Source of the DNA: Sulfurifustis variabilis
Lineage (GTDB): Bacteria > Pseudomonadota > Gammaproteobacteria > Acidiferrobacterales > Sulfurifustaceae
DNA: 64,000 bases
Reading direction: 5' to 3'
NCBI RefSeq assembly: GCF_002355415.1
Contig: NZ_AP014936.1
Span: 2,728,001 to 2,792,000, forward strand
Below are positions 34,146 through 43,117 of this stretch, piece by piece. Numbering within the stretch: the first letter of the stretch is position 1; every line of letters begins with the position of its first letter. The translations under genes and the position numbers were made by a program. Under the pieces are notes generated by a model. The model did no database searches. It worked only from the letters and a program-made list of their open reading frames with translations, and had not been told where the DNA came from.

Positions 34146-34601
34146 TCAGGAGCGCCCCCATTCGAAGCGCGCCCGAACCGGCGTGCTACGCCCGGGCAAG
34201 AGGATCTGGAGATCGATGCGATACGGGCCGCTGCCGCTCAGATAGAAGTAATTGCCGAAAGTGAGCGCACCGGCCACCGTCATGGGCTCGAGCCTCTTTT
34301 CGAGTTTGGCGCCCGCGTCTCCGGTGACGCTCGCGGCGATTCGTGCGTCCGTGATGCGGTTGCCCGTTTTTGCATCGAAAAGCGCGACCATCAGATGACT
34401 CTCGCCGACCGGCGCACCGCCGTGCATGCCGCTCTCCGGGTGTTCGCGCGGATGCCCGCGCACCAGCTCGGCCGGCACCACGCCGAAGTAGATCGCGATG
34501 CCGTCGACCACTTGCTCGTAGCTGGCCGCGTGGCCCGCCGAAGATATCGCCAAAGCGAGCACGCCGACCAGGCGCAATCCCATCATGTATCCCGTTCGCA
34601 T
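34146..34601 (-). CDS. Exported protein of unknown function
   Basis: This protein of about 151 residues has a signal peptide (MGLRLVGVLALAISSAGHAA) and a beta-rich mature part: YEQVVDGIAIYFGVVPAELV, SHLMVALFDAKTGNRITDA and the terminal strand YRIDLQILLPG. The pattern resembles periplasmic proteins near copper or haem genes that are annotated only as hypothetical. The ATG at 34601 is preceded by GGAGGT. It follows the 149-residue protein gene in the same operon. Confidence 0.65.
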   Translation of the reverse strand: MRTGYMMGLRLVGVLALAISSAGHAASYEQVVDGIAIYFGVVPAELVRGHPREHPESGMHGGAPVGESHLMVALFDAKTGNRITDARIAASVTGDAGAKLEKRLEPMTVAGALTFGNYFYLSGSGPYRIDLQILLPGRSTPVRARFEWGRS

Positions 34602-34654
34602 GAGCCACCTCCACGGCGACCGGCGGCCGCCCATCGGGCCCGATCCACGCTTCG

Positions 34655-35104
34655 TCAACGCAAACGCCAGCGAAATGCGCGCCGGGGCACGCCGCCCACG
34701 CCGCTCAGGCGCAATTCCACGAACTCGGTTTCTTCGGCCGACCGGGAGAAGCGCAGCACGCCTTTGCGGTGATGGCCTCCGGGGGGATCGCCCTCCCAGC
34801 CGAGCGGCGGTCGTGCGGTCCCGGAGGCATCGATCAGCACGGCGACGCGCGTGAGATCCTGATCGAGCGAGGCCGAGTGCGTCTCGAGCGTTACCTCGAA
34901 ATCCCAGGTTTCCGCCTGCGGCGAAATCTCTTTGGGTGTTACCGTGACGGTCACCGGACCCTCCCGGTTCGTCCGGGTATCGAGCTTGCCGATCGCAACC
35001 TGTGACGCATGCAGGGGCAGCACCCCGCCCGATTCCGATCCCGACGACATCCAGGCGACAAAGGGGACGGCGAACAGGAGAACGACTGCCGATGAGCGCT
35101 TCAC
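34655..35104 (-). CDS. Hypothetical exported or anchored protein
   Basis: This 149-residue protein has an N-terminal hydrophobic segment (8-20), and the rest looks like a single immunoglobulin-like beta-sandwich (VTVTVTPKEISPQAETWDFEVTLETHS). Its start overlaps the preceding membrane protein gene by 4 bases. It is not a family I recognise. Coupling suggests it works with the membrane protein at 35101-35565. Confidence 0.6.
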   Translation of the reverse strand: MKRSSAVVLLFAVPFVAWMSSGSESGGVLPLHASQVAIGKLDTRTNREGPVTVTVTPKEISPQAETWDFEVTLETHSASLDQDLTRVAVLIDASGTARPPLGWEGDPPGGHHRKGVLRFSRSAEETEFVELRLSGVGGVPRRAFRWRLR

Positions 35105-35565
35105 GAATGCGCCTCCATGAACGCCATGTGCCGGGAGGCCTCCAGCGCCTTGCGACCGATGTAGAGCACTCCGGCGAGGTTGAAGGCGAGCCCCACCCAG
35201 AAGAGCTGCACCTGGTATTGAGCGACGAGCGCCACCACACCGGTGACGCCGAGGACCGGCAGCACATTCGCCAGGTAGTGCGTGCAGCAGGAGATCATGG
35301 CGCCGGTCGAGGTCGCGCCCGAGACGGCCACGACCTTGCCGGACGCGTTCGGATGACGCGTGGCCTGCTTCAGGTAAACGTAGAGTCCGATCTGCACACC
35401 GAAGCCGGCGGCAAGCGCGATCACGAAGTACCAGAAGTCAACGAACTGAGTCCAGGCGAAGTTCCAGCCGGATACCAGACTCAGGATCAGGAAATACGCG
35501 GCGAGCAGGCCGAAGCTGGCGACGGCACCGGCTCGCGCGGGTTTGACGAGCGTACGCAATTGCAT
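35101..35565 (-). CDS. Membrane protein with a CCTH motif
   Basis: This protein of about 154 residues has four predicted helices. Between helices 2 and 3 it has GATSTGAMISCCTHYLANVLP; the CCTH group inside or next to a helix could bind a soft metal or haem. The chosen start (35565) has GGAGG at 5 bases; an ATG 4 codons upstream would lie over that site. The family is unknown to me. Confidence 0.6.
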   Translation of the reverse strand: MQLRTLVKPARAGAVASFGLLAAYFLILSLVSGWNFAWTQFVDFWYFVIALAAGFGVQIGLYVYLKQATRHPNASGKVVAVSGATSTGAMISCCTHYLANVLPVLGVTGVVALVAQYQVQLFWVGLAFNLAGVLYIGRKALEASRHMAFMEAHS

Positions 35566-35628
35566 GCTGCCCTCCATGTCGGTCGGTCCCGTCCGCCGGT
35601 GGAACGGGCGGACGGGTGACCGGCTATC

Positions 35629-36258
35629 TCATGCGGCGACTTTGCGACCGGTCCGCTCGGGAGAGCGGGCGGCCGCGCGCGAAGCCGCGCTGGCTTCACC
35701 GCCCGGAACCGCACGCTCCGCGCGGCCCCACCAGCCGAGCGCCACGAAACCGATCGCGGCGACGACGAGCAGAACCAGAACGAACGTCGGCAGATAGAAC
35801 GTGCGGTAGACCTCCCAGCCGAGGGCGCGCAAGACCTGCGACACCGCCGTCGGGTTGCCGACGAGGTGGCCGCCGAGCGTACCGGTGATGGTGAGGAGCC
35901 CGGCCCCGAGCGCCGCGAGACCGAGCATGATCCAGCGGTTGACGCCGTCCCACACCGCCTCGCCCAGCCGCGCGCGCGTGACCCAGAGCAGCGCCCAGTA
36001 GGCGAGCGTCCAGGTGCCGAGCAACAGGTGATTGCGCCCCAGGGGCGACGATGTCATCGCCTCGAAGGGCCACACCAGCAGCCCGACGACGTAGGCGGCG
36101 AGCCCCATGAACGCGCCGAGGAGCAGCAACGGCGCGAGGACGCGGTCGGCCGCGCGCGCGAACGTGCCGTCCGAGACGGCCCGGATGGCGATCACGAGCG
36201 CCGCGGTGGTCCACAGCGCCAGCGGGAAGTGCACGAGCATTGCGTGATAGGCACCCAT
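35629..36258 (-). CDS. DUF2231-like membrane protein
   Basis: This 209-residue protein has four or five helices, beginning MGAYHAMLVHFPLALW, the His-containing opening of DUF2231 proteins, which may bind haem b. GTLGGHLVG near 148-156 is a second conserved patch. The gene starts 1 base after the EB_dh-like gene, suggesting the two form a membrane cytochrome unit. Confidence 0.65.
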   Translation of the reverse strand: MGAYHAMLVHFPLALWTTAALVIAIRAVSDGTFARAADRVLAPLLLLGAFMGLAAYVVGLLVWPFEAMTSSPLGRNHLLLGTWTLAYWALLWVTRARLGEAVWDGVNRWIMLGLAALGAGLLTITGTLGGHLVGNPTAVSQVLRALGWEVYRTFYLPTFVLVLLVVAAIGFVALGWWGRAERAVPGGEASAASRAAARSPERTGRKVAA

Positions 36259-36259
36259 G

Positions 36260-37675
36260 TCAGTTCCTCCTCCGCGGGATCAAGAGGTTGACGGCGGTAC
36301 CGAAGCCGCCGATGAGCAGCACGCCGGCGAACAGCGTGTAACCCCATTGGCCGCGGATCGCCTCGTTGAACTCCACCTCGACGCCGTAGTTCGCGAGCTG
36401 GATCTCGCTGTGCCGGAACTTGACCGGCACGCCCTTCCGGATGTTGTCGGCCCCGGCGTGGCGCTGGCTGTTCAACATCGGCCAGCTCACCTGGCCGGGA
36501 TAGAACAGCTTCACTTCGTGCCACGGCTGGTTCCACGGCGGCGTCTCGCCGGTGAAGCGCACCGCGGTGAGGTCGGCGTTGCGCGCGAGGCCCAGCGAGA
36601 CGGGGAGGGAGACGTAGTGCCAGCGGCTTCCGTTCGTGTCGCGGTGCACGGCGAATGCCACGGTGTAGCGGCCCTGATCGCGCAGAATCTTGTCGTCGAG
36701 CGGATGGCCCGTGTCCATGGCCCGCATCAGGGTCACGTCCCAGTACCCGTCCTTCCAGCGGGCCTTGCCGACGACCGAAATGTCGGCCCGCGATCCCTCG
36801 CCGGCGCGCAGTACCCGTCTCGGGATGGTATCGCCCTCCTTCCAGGCGTGATTGGGATCGAACGGCTTCGCCTGATCCTCCCGCATGTAGTAGAGATCGT
36901 CGAAACCGAGCTTGCGGCGCGCGAGGTCATCCCACTTGAGCGCCGCGGTGCCGGCTTTCGCCGGGTCGAACATGAGCTTCGGCTGCTTCTTGTCCCCGTC
37001 CCAGTTCGTGAAGAAGACACCCTTGCCGCCGTCGCCGTAGCGCGCCTCGGCCACGAACTGATCGTCCGACTTGTCGATGGGGTTCGAGCGGTGCGCGCGC
37101 CAGTGCCAGAGATCGAGGAAGTATCCGGCCTGGCGCTGCGCCGCGAGCTGCTCCTCCGGGACCACCGAACGCCAATCCCCCGGATTCGTGCGCGTCCCGG
37201 GCAGGTGCTTGCCGACCTCGTTCTGCTTCTTCTTGCCGAGATACGGGTGCGCGTTCACCTCCGCCTTGGTCGCCTCGCCCGTAAAGAAGCGCATGCGGTC
37301 GCCGATCGTGATGTAGCCGCCGTACTTCTCGAACTCCGGCACCGACCCGTCGTCGACGAGCATCGTGACCCGATCCTCGTAGATCCCCTGCGGCTGGGGC
37401 CCCACGGTGCTGTTGCCGACGCGTTCCCACTTGCCGCCCCGATAGACCAGCATGTCGTGGTAGATGGACGGCTGCCTGGCAGGCCAGCGATAGCGGAAGA
37501 ACATCCGCTCGCCGTCGTAGGCCGCCTGCACCTGCAACGGCATCGTCAGCTCTTTCGGGATGTAGACGTTTTGTTTCAGGTCGTCCTTCACCACGCCCGT
37601 GCCGTGCGTCAGCCACGAAACGAGCAGCATGGCCGCGAACAGACCGGCGACGACAACCACCAATTGCTTTTTCAT
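36260..37675 (-). CDS. EB_dh-like haem-b periplasmic protein, membrane anchored
   Basis: This 471-residue protein has an N-terminal signal anchor (4-22), a large periplasmic part related to the ethylbenzene-dehydrogenase gamma/NapE-like haem-binding domain (FFRYRWPARQPSIYHDMLVY, FLDLWHWRAHRSNP, YWDVTLMRAMDTGH), and a C-terminal membrane helix (448-466). In that family a Met/Lys or His pair binds haem b. No molybdenum subunit is next to it, so it may act as an electron carrier with the DUF2231 protein that follows. Confidence 0.7.
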   Translation of the reverse strand: MKKQLVVVVAGLFAAMLLVSWLTHGTGVVKDDLKQNVYIPKELTMPLQVQAAYDGERMFFRYRWPARQPSIYHDMLVYRGGKWERVGNSTVGPQPQGIYEDRVTMLVDDGSVPEFEKYGGYITIGDRMRFFTGEATKAEVNAHPYLGKKKQNEVGKHLPGTRTNPGDWRSVVPEEQLAAQRQAGYFLDLWHWRAHRSNPIDKSDDQFVAEARYGDGGKGVFFTNWDGDKKQPKLMFDPAKAGTAALKWDDLARRKLGFDDLYYMREDQAKPFDPNHAWKEGDTIPRRVLRAGEGSRADISVVGKARWKDGYWDVTLMRAMDTGHPLDDKILRDQGRYTVAFAVHRDTNGSRWHYVSLPVSLGLARNADLTAVRFTGETPPWNQPWHEVKLFYPGQVSWPMLNSQRHAGADNIRKGVPVKFRHSEIQLANYGVEVEFNEAIRGQWGYTLFAGVLLIGGFGTAVNLLIPRRRN

Positions 37676-37818
37676 ACTCCCTCCTTCGGCAGCGGTCCGT
37701 CAGGGTCACCACGGCCGCCGCTTGCGATGCAGGCGCGACGCAATGCGCCGCGCGCGAAGATCGGCGCCGGAAGCTGCACGCGGGAGACGTCTCGTGCGTC
37801 CAGCCTGCGCCGATGCGG

Positions 37819-38202
37819 TCAGGCCGCGGCGCGGGGAGGCTCGGTATCGGTCGGAACGAGGAAGCTCAGGGAAGGCGAGGACCAGTGGAATTGCGTAACG
37901 ACGACACCGGGATCGGCACCGGCCACACCCGGCGTAAACGCCGCCGCGCCGTGGCTCGCACAGCCGGTGCTCGCGACGCAGGACAGGCAGCCTGCGCAAT
38001 CGCACTCGCAAGCCGCGCCGGAGGCGACCGCGCCGATCGCGACGTTCGTGTCCGGAAGACCTTGCGCTTCTGCCGGTGCCCTGGTGGTCCCGGCCGCTCC
38101 CGGATCGGCGTGCGCATCGGCACATGCGTTTGCGACCGGTACATATCCCACTCCCGCCAGGAGGACGGAAGCCGCCAGGAGCATGCTCGCGAGCTTCGAC
38201 AT
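37819..38202 (-). CDS. Cysteine-rich exported protein
   Basis: This 127-residue protein has a signal peptide (MSKLASMLLAASVLLAGVGYV) and a cluster of six Cys in CECDCAGCLSCVASTGC, which could bind metal. The C-terminus is Pro-rich. The chosen ATG at 38202 opens the signal. No family is recognised. The neighbours (Met-rich protein, copper ATPase) point to metal handling. Confidence 0.5.
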   Translation of the reverse strand: MSKLASMLLAASVLLAGVGYVPVANACADAHADPGAAGTTRAPAEAQGLPDTNVAIGAVASGAACECDCAGCLSCVASTGCASHGAAAFTPGVAGADPGVVVTQFHWSSPSLSFLVPTDTEPPRAAA

Positions 38203-38312
38203 GGTGTCTTTATGCGCCCGGCCGCCGTAACGATCTTTGACCCCGGTCAAGATTCCTTTCCAGGGGCGGACAGGGCGCCGGCCGGCCGACGCCCTGCAAC
38301 GAGGCCCGGTAC

Positions 38313-39110
38313 TTACTGGGAGCCGGACGGCGAACCGCCACCGGGAGGAGTTCCGCGGTACATCATTCCCGGACCCATGCCGCGCCCCGGGCCGTAGCCC
38401 CGCGGTCCCATGCCCCCTCGCGCCATGCCGCGACGCCACTGGGTCAGCTGTTCGCGCTGCTCCTTGGTCAGCACGTCGAGCATCTGGTTCTGGGCCTGCA
38501 CGTTGCCCTCGATGATCTCCTGCTGGAGCTTCGCGATGTTGCCGTAGGCCTGGCCGATCTGTTTTGCGTCCGGCTTTTCGGCCCCGTAGAGCTCGCTCAG
38601 GCGTGCCTGCTCCTCGAGAATCTTCCCTTGGGTGTTCCAGTGGCGCTTGCGCACGTCCTCCTGGATCTTGGCGATCCGCTGGCGTTGCTCGTCCGAGAGA
38701 TCGAGCATGGCGAACGGACCCGCGCCCGTCCCGGGGCCCCACCCCATCCCCATGCCGCCCATCATGCCGGGGCCCATGCCCATTCCGGGACTCATGCCCC
38801 ACCCCCCTTGGCCCATCATTCCGGGCCCCATCATGCCCGGACCCATCATGCCCATGCCCGGACCCATGCCCCAGCCGCCCTGGCCCATCATTCCGGGTCC
38901 CATCATTCCGGGCCCCATCATTCCCGGGCCCATCCCCCATCCCGGGCCGTAACCGTAGCCGTACCCCGGCGCGTATTCGCCCGTCACGGGCGCCGTCCCC
39001 TCCTCGCTCATCATGCCCGCCTGCGGGAAAGCGACGGCAGGCGCAAGCAGCAGCGCGAGCGCGGCCGCGCGAGGAATCGGTCGAACTTGAAAAGACGTTT
39101 TCCAGGTCAT
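38313..39110 (-). CDS. Met/Gly-rich periplasmic protein with a CpxP/Spy-like helical domain
   Basis: This 265-residue protein has a signal peptide and then about 80 residues of repeated GPGMM/GMGPG units (about 50-125) with a very high Met content. A helical part follows, LSDEQRQRIAKIQEDVRKRHWNTQG, then LTKEQREQLTQWRRGMA, resembling LTXXQ repeats of CpxP/Spy chaperones, and then a second Met/Gly-rich tail. Met clusters of this type bind Cu(I). The likely job is periplasmic copper buffering and envelope protection. Tandem repeats make length change by slippage likely. Confidence 0.7.
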   Translation of the reverse strand: MTWKTSFQVRPIPRAAALALLLAPAVAFPQAGMMSEEGTAPVTGEYAPGYGYGYGPGWGMGPGMMGPGMMGPGMMGQGGWGMGPGMGMMGPGMMGPGMMGQGGWGMSPGMGMGPGMMGGMGMGWGPGTGAGPFAMLDLSDEQRQRIAKIQEDVRKRHWNTQGKILEEQARLSELYGAEKPDAKQIGQAYGNIAKLQQEIIEGNVQAQNQMLDVLTKEQREQLTQWRRGMARGGMGPRGYGPGRGMGPGMMYRGTPPGGGSPSGSQ

Positions 39111-39135
39111 GCGTCACCTCCGTTGTTGAACATGT

Positions 39136-39681
39136 TCACTTTTCGTTGCCGGCGCCACCGCATCGCGTCTGTCGAGGACCGCGCGGCCGGAAGCAGCGCC
39201 AGATGAAAACCATCGCCGACGGAACCAGAAGCCATTGAAGCAGCGGCGTCACGCCGATGCCTGCGACCAGAGGCATCGCATCGGTGTACGCCCAGGATCC
39301 GAGGCGATGAACGTTGAGCCATTCGCTGAAGGCCGTGTAGCCGACGCCGGACAGCGCCGCGGCCGTCGTTCCGCGTATAGGCGCGATGTTCGGCCAGTCG
39401 ACGGCGCGGCCGCACGCCGCGCCGGCCAGATACGACACCCCGGCGATCAGCGCGTCCCCGGCCGTGCAATGCGCGATCGAGTAGGCGACGACCGAACCGC
39501 TTGCGCCACGCCAGAGCGTATACAACGTCGCGTGCGCCCACTCCCAGGCGAAGTGCAGCGGCGCGGCGAGCGCGATCCAGAAGACGAGATTCGAAAGAAG
39601 GCCGCCGGGACCGCCGCGCACCTCTTTCGGAAGGCGGGTCCTGGCTTCAATCTCCGAGACTGTGATTTCCTGCCGCTGCAC
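39136..39681 (-). CDS. Hypothetical membrane protein
   Basis: This 181-residue protein has about four hydrophobic segments (near 30-48, 66-90, 105-120, 138-162). Start is probably the GTG at 39681. No family is recognised. It lies between the Met-rich protein and a Cys/His exported protein in the metal-stress cluster. Confidence 0.5.
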   Translation of the reverse strand: MQRQEITVSEIEARTRLPKEVRGGPGGLLSNLVFWIALAAPLHFAWEWAHATLYTLWRGASGSVVAYSIAHCTAGDALIAGVSYLAGAACGRAVDWPNIAPIRGTTAAALSGVGYTAFSEWLNVHRLGSWAYTDAMPLVAGIGVTPLLQWLLVPSAMVFIWRCFRPRGPRQTRCGGAGNEK

Positions 39682-39748
39682 GCCGCGTCACCTCGCTGAT
39701 GTCCACGCGCACGACAAGACGTCGTGCGCGGACCGCATGGCCACGCGG

Positions 39749-40132
39749 CTACAACAGCAGCCGATGGAACTCGAGGTACAGCGGCCCGGGCGGGCCGCGG
39801 GAGAGCCCGATGTGCGACACGGCCCGCACGGCGACGGCCGGCGCGGTCCGCGATGGCACGGGAGGGAGGACATCGCATCCGGCGTGCGCACCCGGCGCCA
39901 TCTCCGGGAGCGCAACGTCGCCCGCGTCCATCCAGGCACAGGGTCCCGGACCGGGGTCGTGCGTCACGCCGCCGTGCTGCGCCTGACCGGAGTGCGGGGG
40001 TGAACCCGCGAAGAGCTCGCAGCAGGGCCACAGCGAGAAAGCGAAGGAGAGCGCGAGCATCGCGACAGTCAGGACACCGGCATGTCGCCGGCGACGACCG
40101 AGAATGCGGCGCGAAAGGTCGGGCAGCCTCAT
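39749..40132 (-). CDS. Small exported Cys/His-containing protein
   Basis: This 127-residue protein has a signal segment (AGVLTVAMLALSFAFSLWPCCELFA), a CC pair at its end, and scattered His and Cys in the remainder. The layout (signal, a central HSGQAQHGG, C-terminal Pro-rich tail) recalls small proteins placed before copper-resistance genes. No confident family. Confidence 0.45.
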   Translation of the reverse strand: MRLPDLSRRILGRRRRHAGVLTVAMLALSFAFSLWPCCELFAGSPPHSGQAQHGGVTHDPGPGPCAWMDAGDVALPEMAPGAHAGCDVLPPVPSRTAPAVAVRAVSHIGLSRGPPGPLYLEFHRLLL

Positions 40133-40255
40133 CGCTCCCTCTCTACGGACTTCCCGCGTACGAGTATCGGGAAACGGCGCGGCGCGCGCAAACGTTGCGA
40201 ACCTGGCTCGGGCCGATTTCCCTTTCATCCGCAGGGAAACCGGTCGCCGCGTGGC

Positions 40256-40900
40256 CTAGGGGGATTTGGTCAGACACACGGCGAGGAACCCCCCGAACGG
40301 GAGAAAACCGGGGGCGAGCCGCTCGACCCGTCGAGCCAACGGGCCGGCGGACGGCATGAAGACGGCGCTGCGCGCAACGATGTCGGGAGCAGGAACGAGC
40401 CGCGCCGCCCACACTCGGATTTCCCGCAACGTGTCCCAGCGCGCGCCGCGATATCCGCCGTGCTCGTGCTTTTGAAGGTAGAGCAGGCTGCGTCGGTTCA
40501 GCAGGCCGAGGAGCACCGCGCGGCGCGCGGCGCGCCACAGTTCGCCGAGTGCGCGCGCGGGCTCCTCCACGAAGCACAGGCTCGTTACCGCGACGACGTG
40601 ATCGAAGGAGGAATCCCGCACGGGAATCGACTTTGCGTCCCCGATCAGAAACGGAATCCCGGGCGCAAGCCGGCGCGCGTAGGCCACGCTCGCGCGCTCC
40701 CGTTCGAGACCGACGGCCGCCAGGCCGGCGCCCGCGAAGCGACGCGTGAAGTAGCCGGTGCCGCTGCCGACATCGAGCAGCGTCTCCCCTTCCCGCGGCG
40801 AGAGGAGCCGCATCATCACCCCGAACTCCGTCTCGCCGATCCACCGGCCGCGATCGGTTTGGTACCAGGCGTCGTACTCGGCAGGGCTCGTGGGCGTCAC
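40256..40900 (-). CDS. SAM-dependent methyltransferase (Methyltransf_11 type)
   Basis: This 214-residue protein has motif I LLDVGSGTGYFTRRFAG (about 39-55), VGLERERASVAYAR, and the motif IV region SFDHVVAVTSLCFVEEP. Start is the GTG at 40900, where similarity begins. It lies 17 bases after the pentahaem cytochrome gene, in the same operon. The substrate is unknown. Confidence 0.78.
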   Translation of the reverse strand: MTPTSPAEYDAWYQTDRGRWIGETEFGVMMRLLSPREGETLLDVGSGTGYFTRRFAGAGLAAVGLERERASVAYARRLAPGIPFLIGDAKSIPVRDSSFDHVVAVTSLCFVEEPARALGELWRAARRAVLLGLLNRRSLLYLQKHEHGGYRGARWDTLREIRVWAARLVPAPDIVARSAVFMPSAGPLARRVERLAPGFLPFGGFLAVCLTKSP

Positions 40901-40917
40901 GGGAAAAGGGCGCCGAC

Positions 40918-41754
40918 TCAGCGCGGCAGGGCAAGCCGCCGTTCGCGCTCCGACACGATTCCCTTGACGCGCAGGAGATCGCCGTCGAGCGCCGGGTGCC
41001 CGTGCCACCACTGGTAATCCGGCGACTGGTGAGCGACCCCGATCCGAACGTTGCGCGCGTGGCGCTCCATGCCGAGAAGCAGCCGGGCGACCTCGGCCCG
41101 CTCGGGTTCGGTGAGGGCATCGTGGTGACGTGCGGCGACGTCGCGTGCCTCTCGGATCTTCATGCGCGCGAGCTCGAGCATGCGCGCCCCGGTCGCAAGC
41201 TGCTCGCCGACATAGCGCGGCGCGTGGCAAGCGCCGCAGACAGCGGCCGTGCGCTCGCGCACGAATTCTTCGCCGTCGGTCGACGCATACGGCTTCCAGC
41301 CCGAAACACCCCTGCCGGTGTCGTGCTCGCCCGCGTGCATGTGGCAATAGGCGCAGCCCGGCGCGCGGTAGTTCCCGCGCGCGAGCGGCTGCGACGAGTC
41401 CCATCCGTCCTGCTCGAGCTTCACGATCACCGCGTGCTTCGACGTCGCGTAGCTGTGCACGCTCGCCCGATCGCGCTTCTCGTGACACGCGACGCAAGTC
41501 GCGTCGCGCCGCGCCCGCACCGCAGCACCGTCGTGCGTCCTGCCGTGGCAGGCGACACAATCCGCCTTCGGTGCCGCGCGTGCGTGCGCGCTGCGCTTCC
41601 ATGCGGCGACGAGCTCCGGGCTGCGCCCGGCGTGACAGCTCAGGCACTGGCCGTTACGGAATGGGCCGTCCGGCGCTTCGGCGCCGAGTGCCGGCCGCAT
41701 GAGGAGCGCGGTGAGCGAAAGAACCAAAAGGACGGGCACGCACCTCGGTTGCAT
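40918..41754 (-). CDS. Pentahaem c-type cytochrome
   Basis: This 278-residue protein has a signal peptide ending at ALGAEAP and five CxxCH motifs: CLSCH, CVACH (twice), CAYCH and CGACH. The order of motifs matches part of the octahaem neighbour, with similar NYRAPGCAYCHMHAGEHD and NYPAPSCAYCHMRDGKH stretches, so it is a relative shortened at the end. Start overlaps nothing; the octahaem gene ends 1 base upstream. It likely passes electrons in the periplasm to or from the octahaem protein. Confidence 0.8.
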   Translation of the reverse strand: MQPRCVPVLLVLSLTALLMRPALGAEAPDGPFRNGQCLSCHAGRSPELVAAWKRSAHARAAPKADCVACHGRTHDGAAVRARRDATCVACHEKRDRASVHSYATSKHAVIVKLEQDGWDSSQPLARGNYRAPGCAYCHMHAGEHDTGRGVSGWKPYASTDGEEFVRERTAAVCGACHAPRYVGEQLATGARMLELARMKIREARDVAARHHDALTEPERAEVARLLLGMERHARNVRIGVAHQSPDYQWWHGHPALDGDLLRVKGIVSERERRLALPR

Positions 41755-41755
41755 G

Positions 41756-43117
41756 TCAGTTACGATCCCGGTTGTGCGTCGTGTACTCGCCCTCGAGCCA
41801 CGCCGGTCCCGGGTCGTGGCGGCGGCCGAGCGCGTTCTTCTCCGCCTCGCCCTGCTCCTCGAGCGCCTGCGCGCGCTGCTCGATCGACTCGAGCGCGCGG
41901 TCCATCTGCGCGTGCCAGCTCGAGGTGGAGCCCGCGTCGCCGTGCGCCGCGCTCTTGTAGGCGCCGAGGTTCGCGAAGTACCACATCTCGAAGTAGTCGC
42001 GCTCGATCGGCGAGACGTTGTAGAACGCCGAGGCCTGGCCGTCGTAATAGCCGATGCGGGCGTGCGGCAGGAGGCGCTCCATCAAGTCCATCGGGTACGG
42101 CGGTCGCTCGCCCGCGCCCGGGTGCAGGAGGTCCTTCGAGCGCAGGTTCTTGAGCACGGTCTCGGCGCGGTCGAGCTTGGCCCACGCCGTCCGCCGCTCC
42201 CGATCGAGCTCTCTCAGCCGCTCCGCGGACCATTGGGCCTCGTGGCAGTCGCTGCACACCTCGACCCAGGCGTTTCGGCGCACCTCGTTGCCCGAGGTGT
42301 TCGGGTTCACCTCGAGCAGCCCGAACTTCCAGATCGTCTTGTCCGCGACCTGGTGTTTCCCGTCGCGCATGTGGCAGTAGGCGCAGGAGGGGGCCGGGTA
42401 GTTGCCCTTCGTGAGCGTCTTCGACCAGTCCCACCGATCGCCCTCGGCGAGATACCGCTTGCCGTGCGCGGAGGCGAAGTAGCTGTCGTCGTCCGGGTGG
42501 GGCGGACCGCTGTGGCAGGTGATGCAGGCCTCGGGGCGGCGTGCCTCGGCGGCGGTGAAGCGATGGCGCGTGTGGCACGAGTCGCACTTGGTCGCGACCG
42601 AGTGGCACTGCAGGCACGAGGCCACCTCGGCCTTGGGCTTGTCGGCGAAGTGCTTCGCGTCGACCGCGCGCTCCATCGCGAGCGCGTGGCTCGGAAAACC
42701 GAAACGCTTCTCGTCGACGAACTCCGCGTGACGATTCTCGTGGCACTGCGCGCACACCTTCGGGGTCGGCATCTTCAGTGCCTGGTGGTTCGTGCCATGG
42801 CACGAAGAACAATAGACCGGCTCCTTCCCGGGGCCGGGGCTCGCATGGCGGCTCGCGCGCCAGTCCTTGACGATGCCGGGCGTCACCGCCTGATGGCATG
42901 CGAGGCACTCCTCGCCCTTGAACTCGCCCTGCACCGTCTGCACCGACTGGTAGAAGCGGTCCGGGTCCCAGTAGGCGTGCACCGGCTCGGGCGTCCACGC
43001 GCGCGAGTACACCCCGCTGCCCGGCCCGCTCTTGCTCCACTGCACATAGGCGTAACCGGCGGGCACCAGCACGAGCGTGGCGAGGAGCGTGATCCAGATG
43101 TACGCGCGCCGCTTCAT
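41756..43117 (-). CDS. Octahaem c-type cytochrome, hydroxylamine-oxidoreductase-like
   Basis: This 453-residue protein has an N-terminal signal anchor and eight CxxCH motifs (CLACH, CSSCH, CAQCH, CLQCH, CDSCH, CITCH, CAYCH, CSDCH), the count and spacing of the HAO/octahaem cytochrome family. Whether a tyrosine crosslinks the P460-type haem cannot be shown here; WYFANLGAYKSAAHG is the candidate region. The family oxidises hydroxylamine or hydrazine, or reduces nitrite. Which direction applies is not fixed by sequence. It is 4-base overlapped with the dihaem gene. Confidence 0.82.
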   Translation of the reverse strand: MKRRAYIWITLLATLVLVPAGYAYVQWSKSGPGSGVYSRAWTPEPVHAYWDPDRFYQSVQTVQGEFKGEECLACHQAVTPGIVKDWRASRHASPGPGKEPVYCSSCHGTNHQALKMPTPKVCAQCHENRHAEFVDEKRFGFPSHALAMERAVDAKHFADKPKAEVASCLQCHSVATKCDSCHTRHRFTAAEARRPEACITCHSGPPHPDDDSYFASAHGKRYLAEGDRWDWSKTLTKGNYPAPSCAYCHMRDGKHQVADKTIWKFGLLEVNPNTSGNEVRRNAWVEVCSDCHEAQWSAERLRELDRERRTAWAKLDRAETVLKNLRSKDLLHPGAGERPPYPMDLMERLLPHARIGYYDGQASAFYNVSPIERDYFEMWYFANLGAYKSAAHGDAGSTSSWHAQMDRALESIEQRAQALEEQGEAEKNALGRRHDPGPAWLEGEYTTHNRDRN

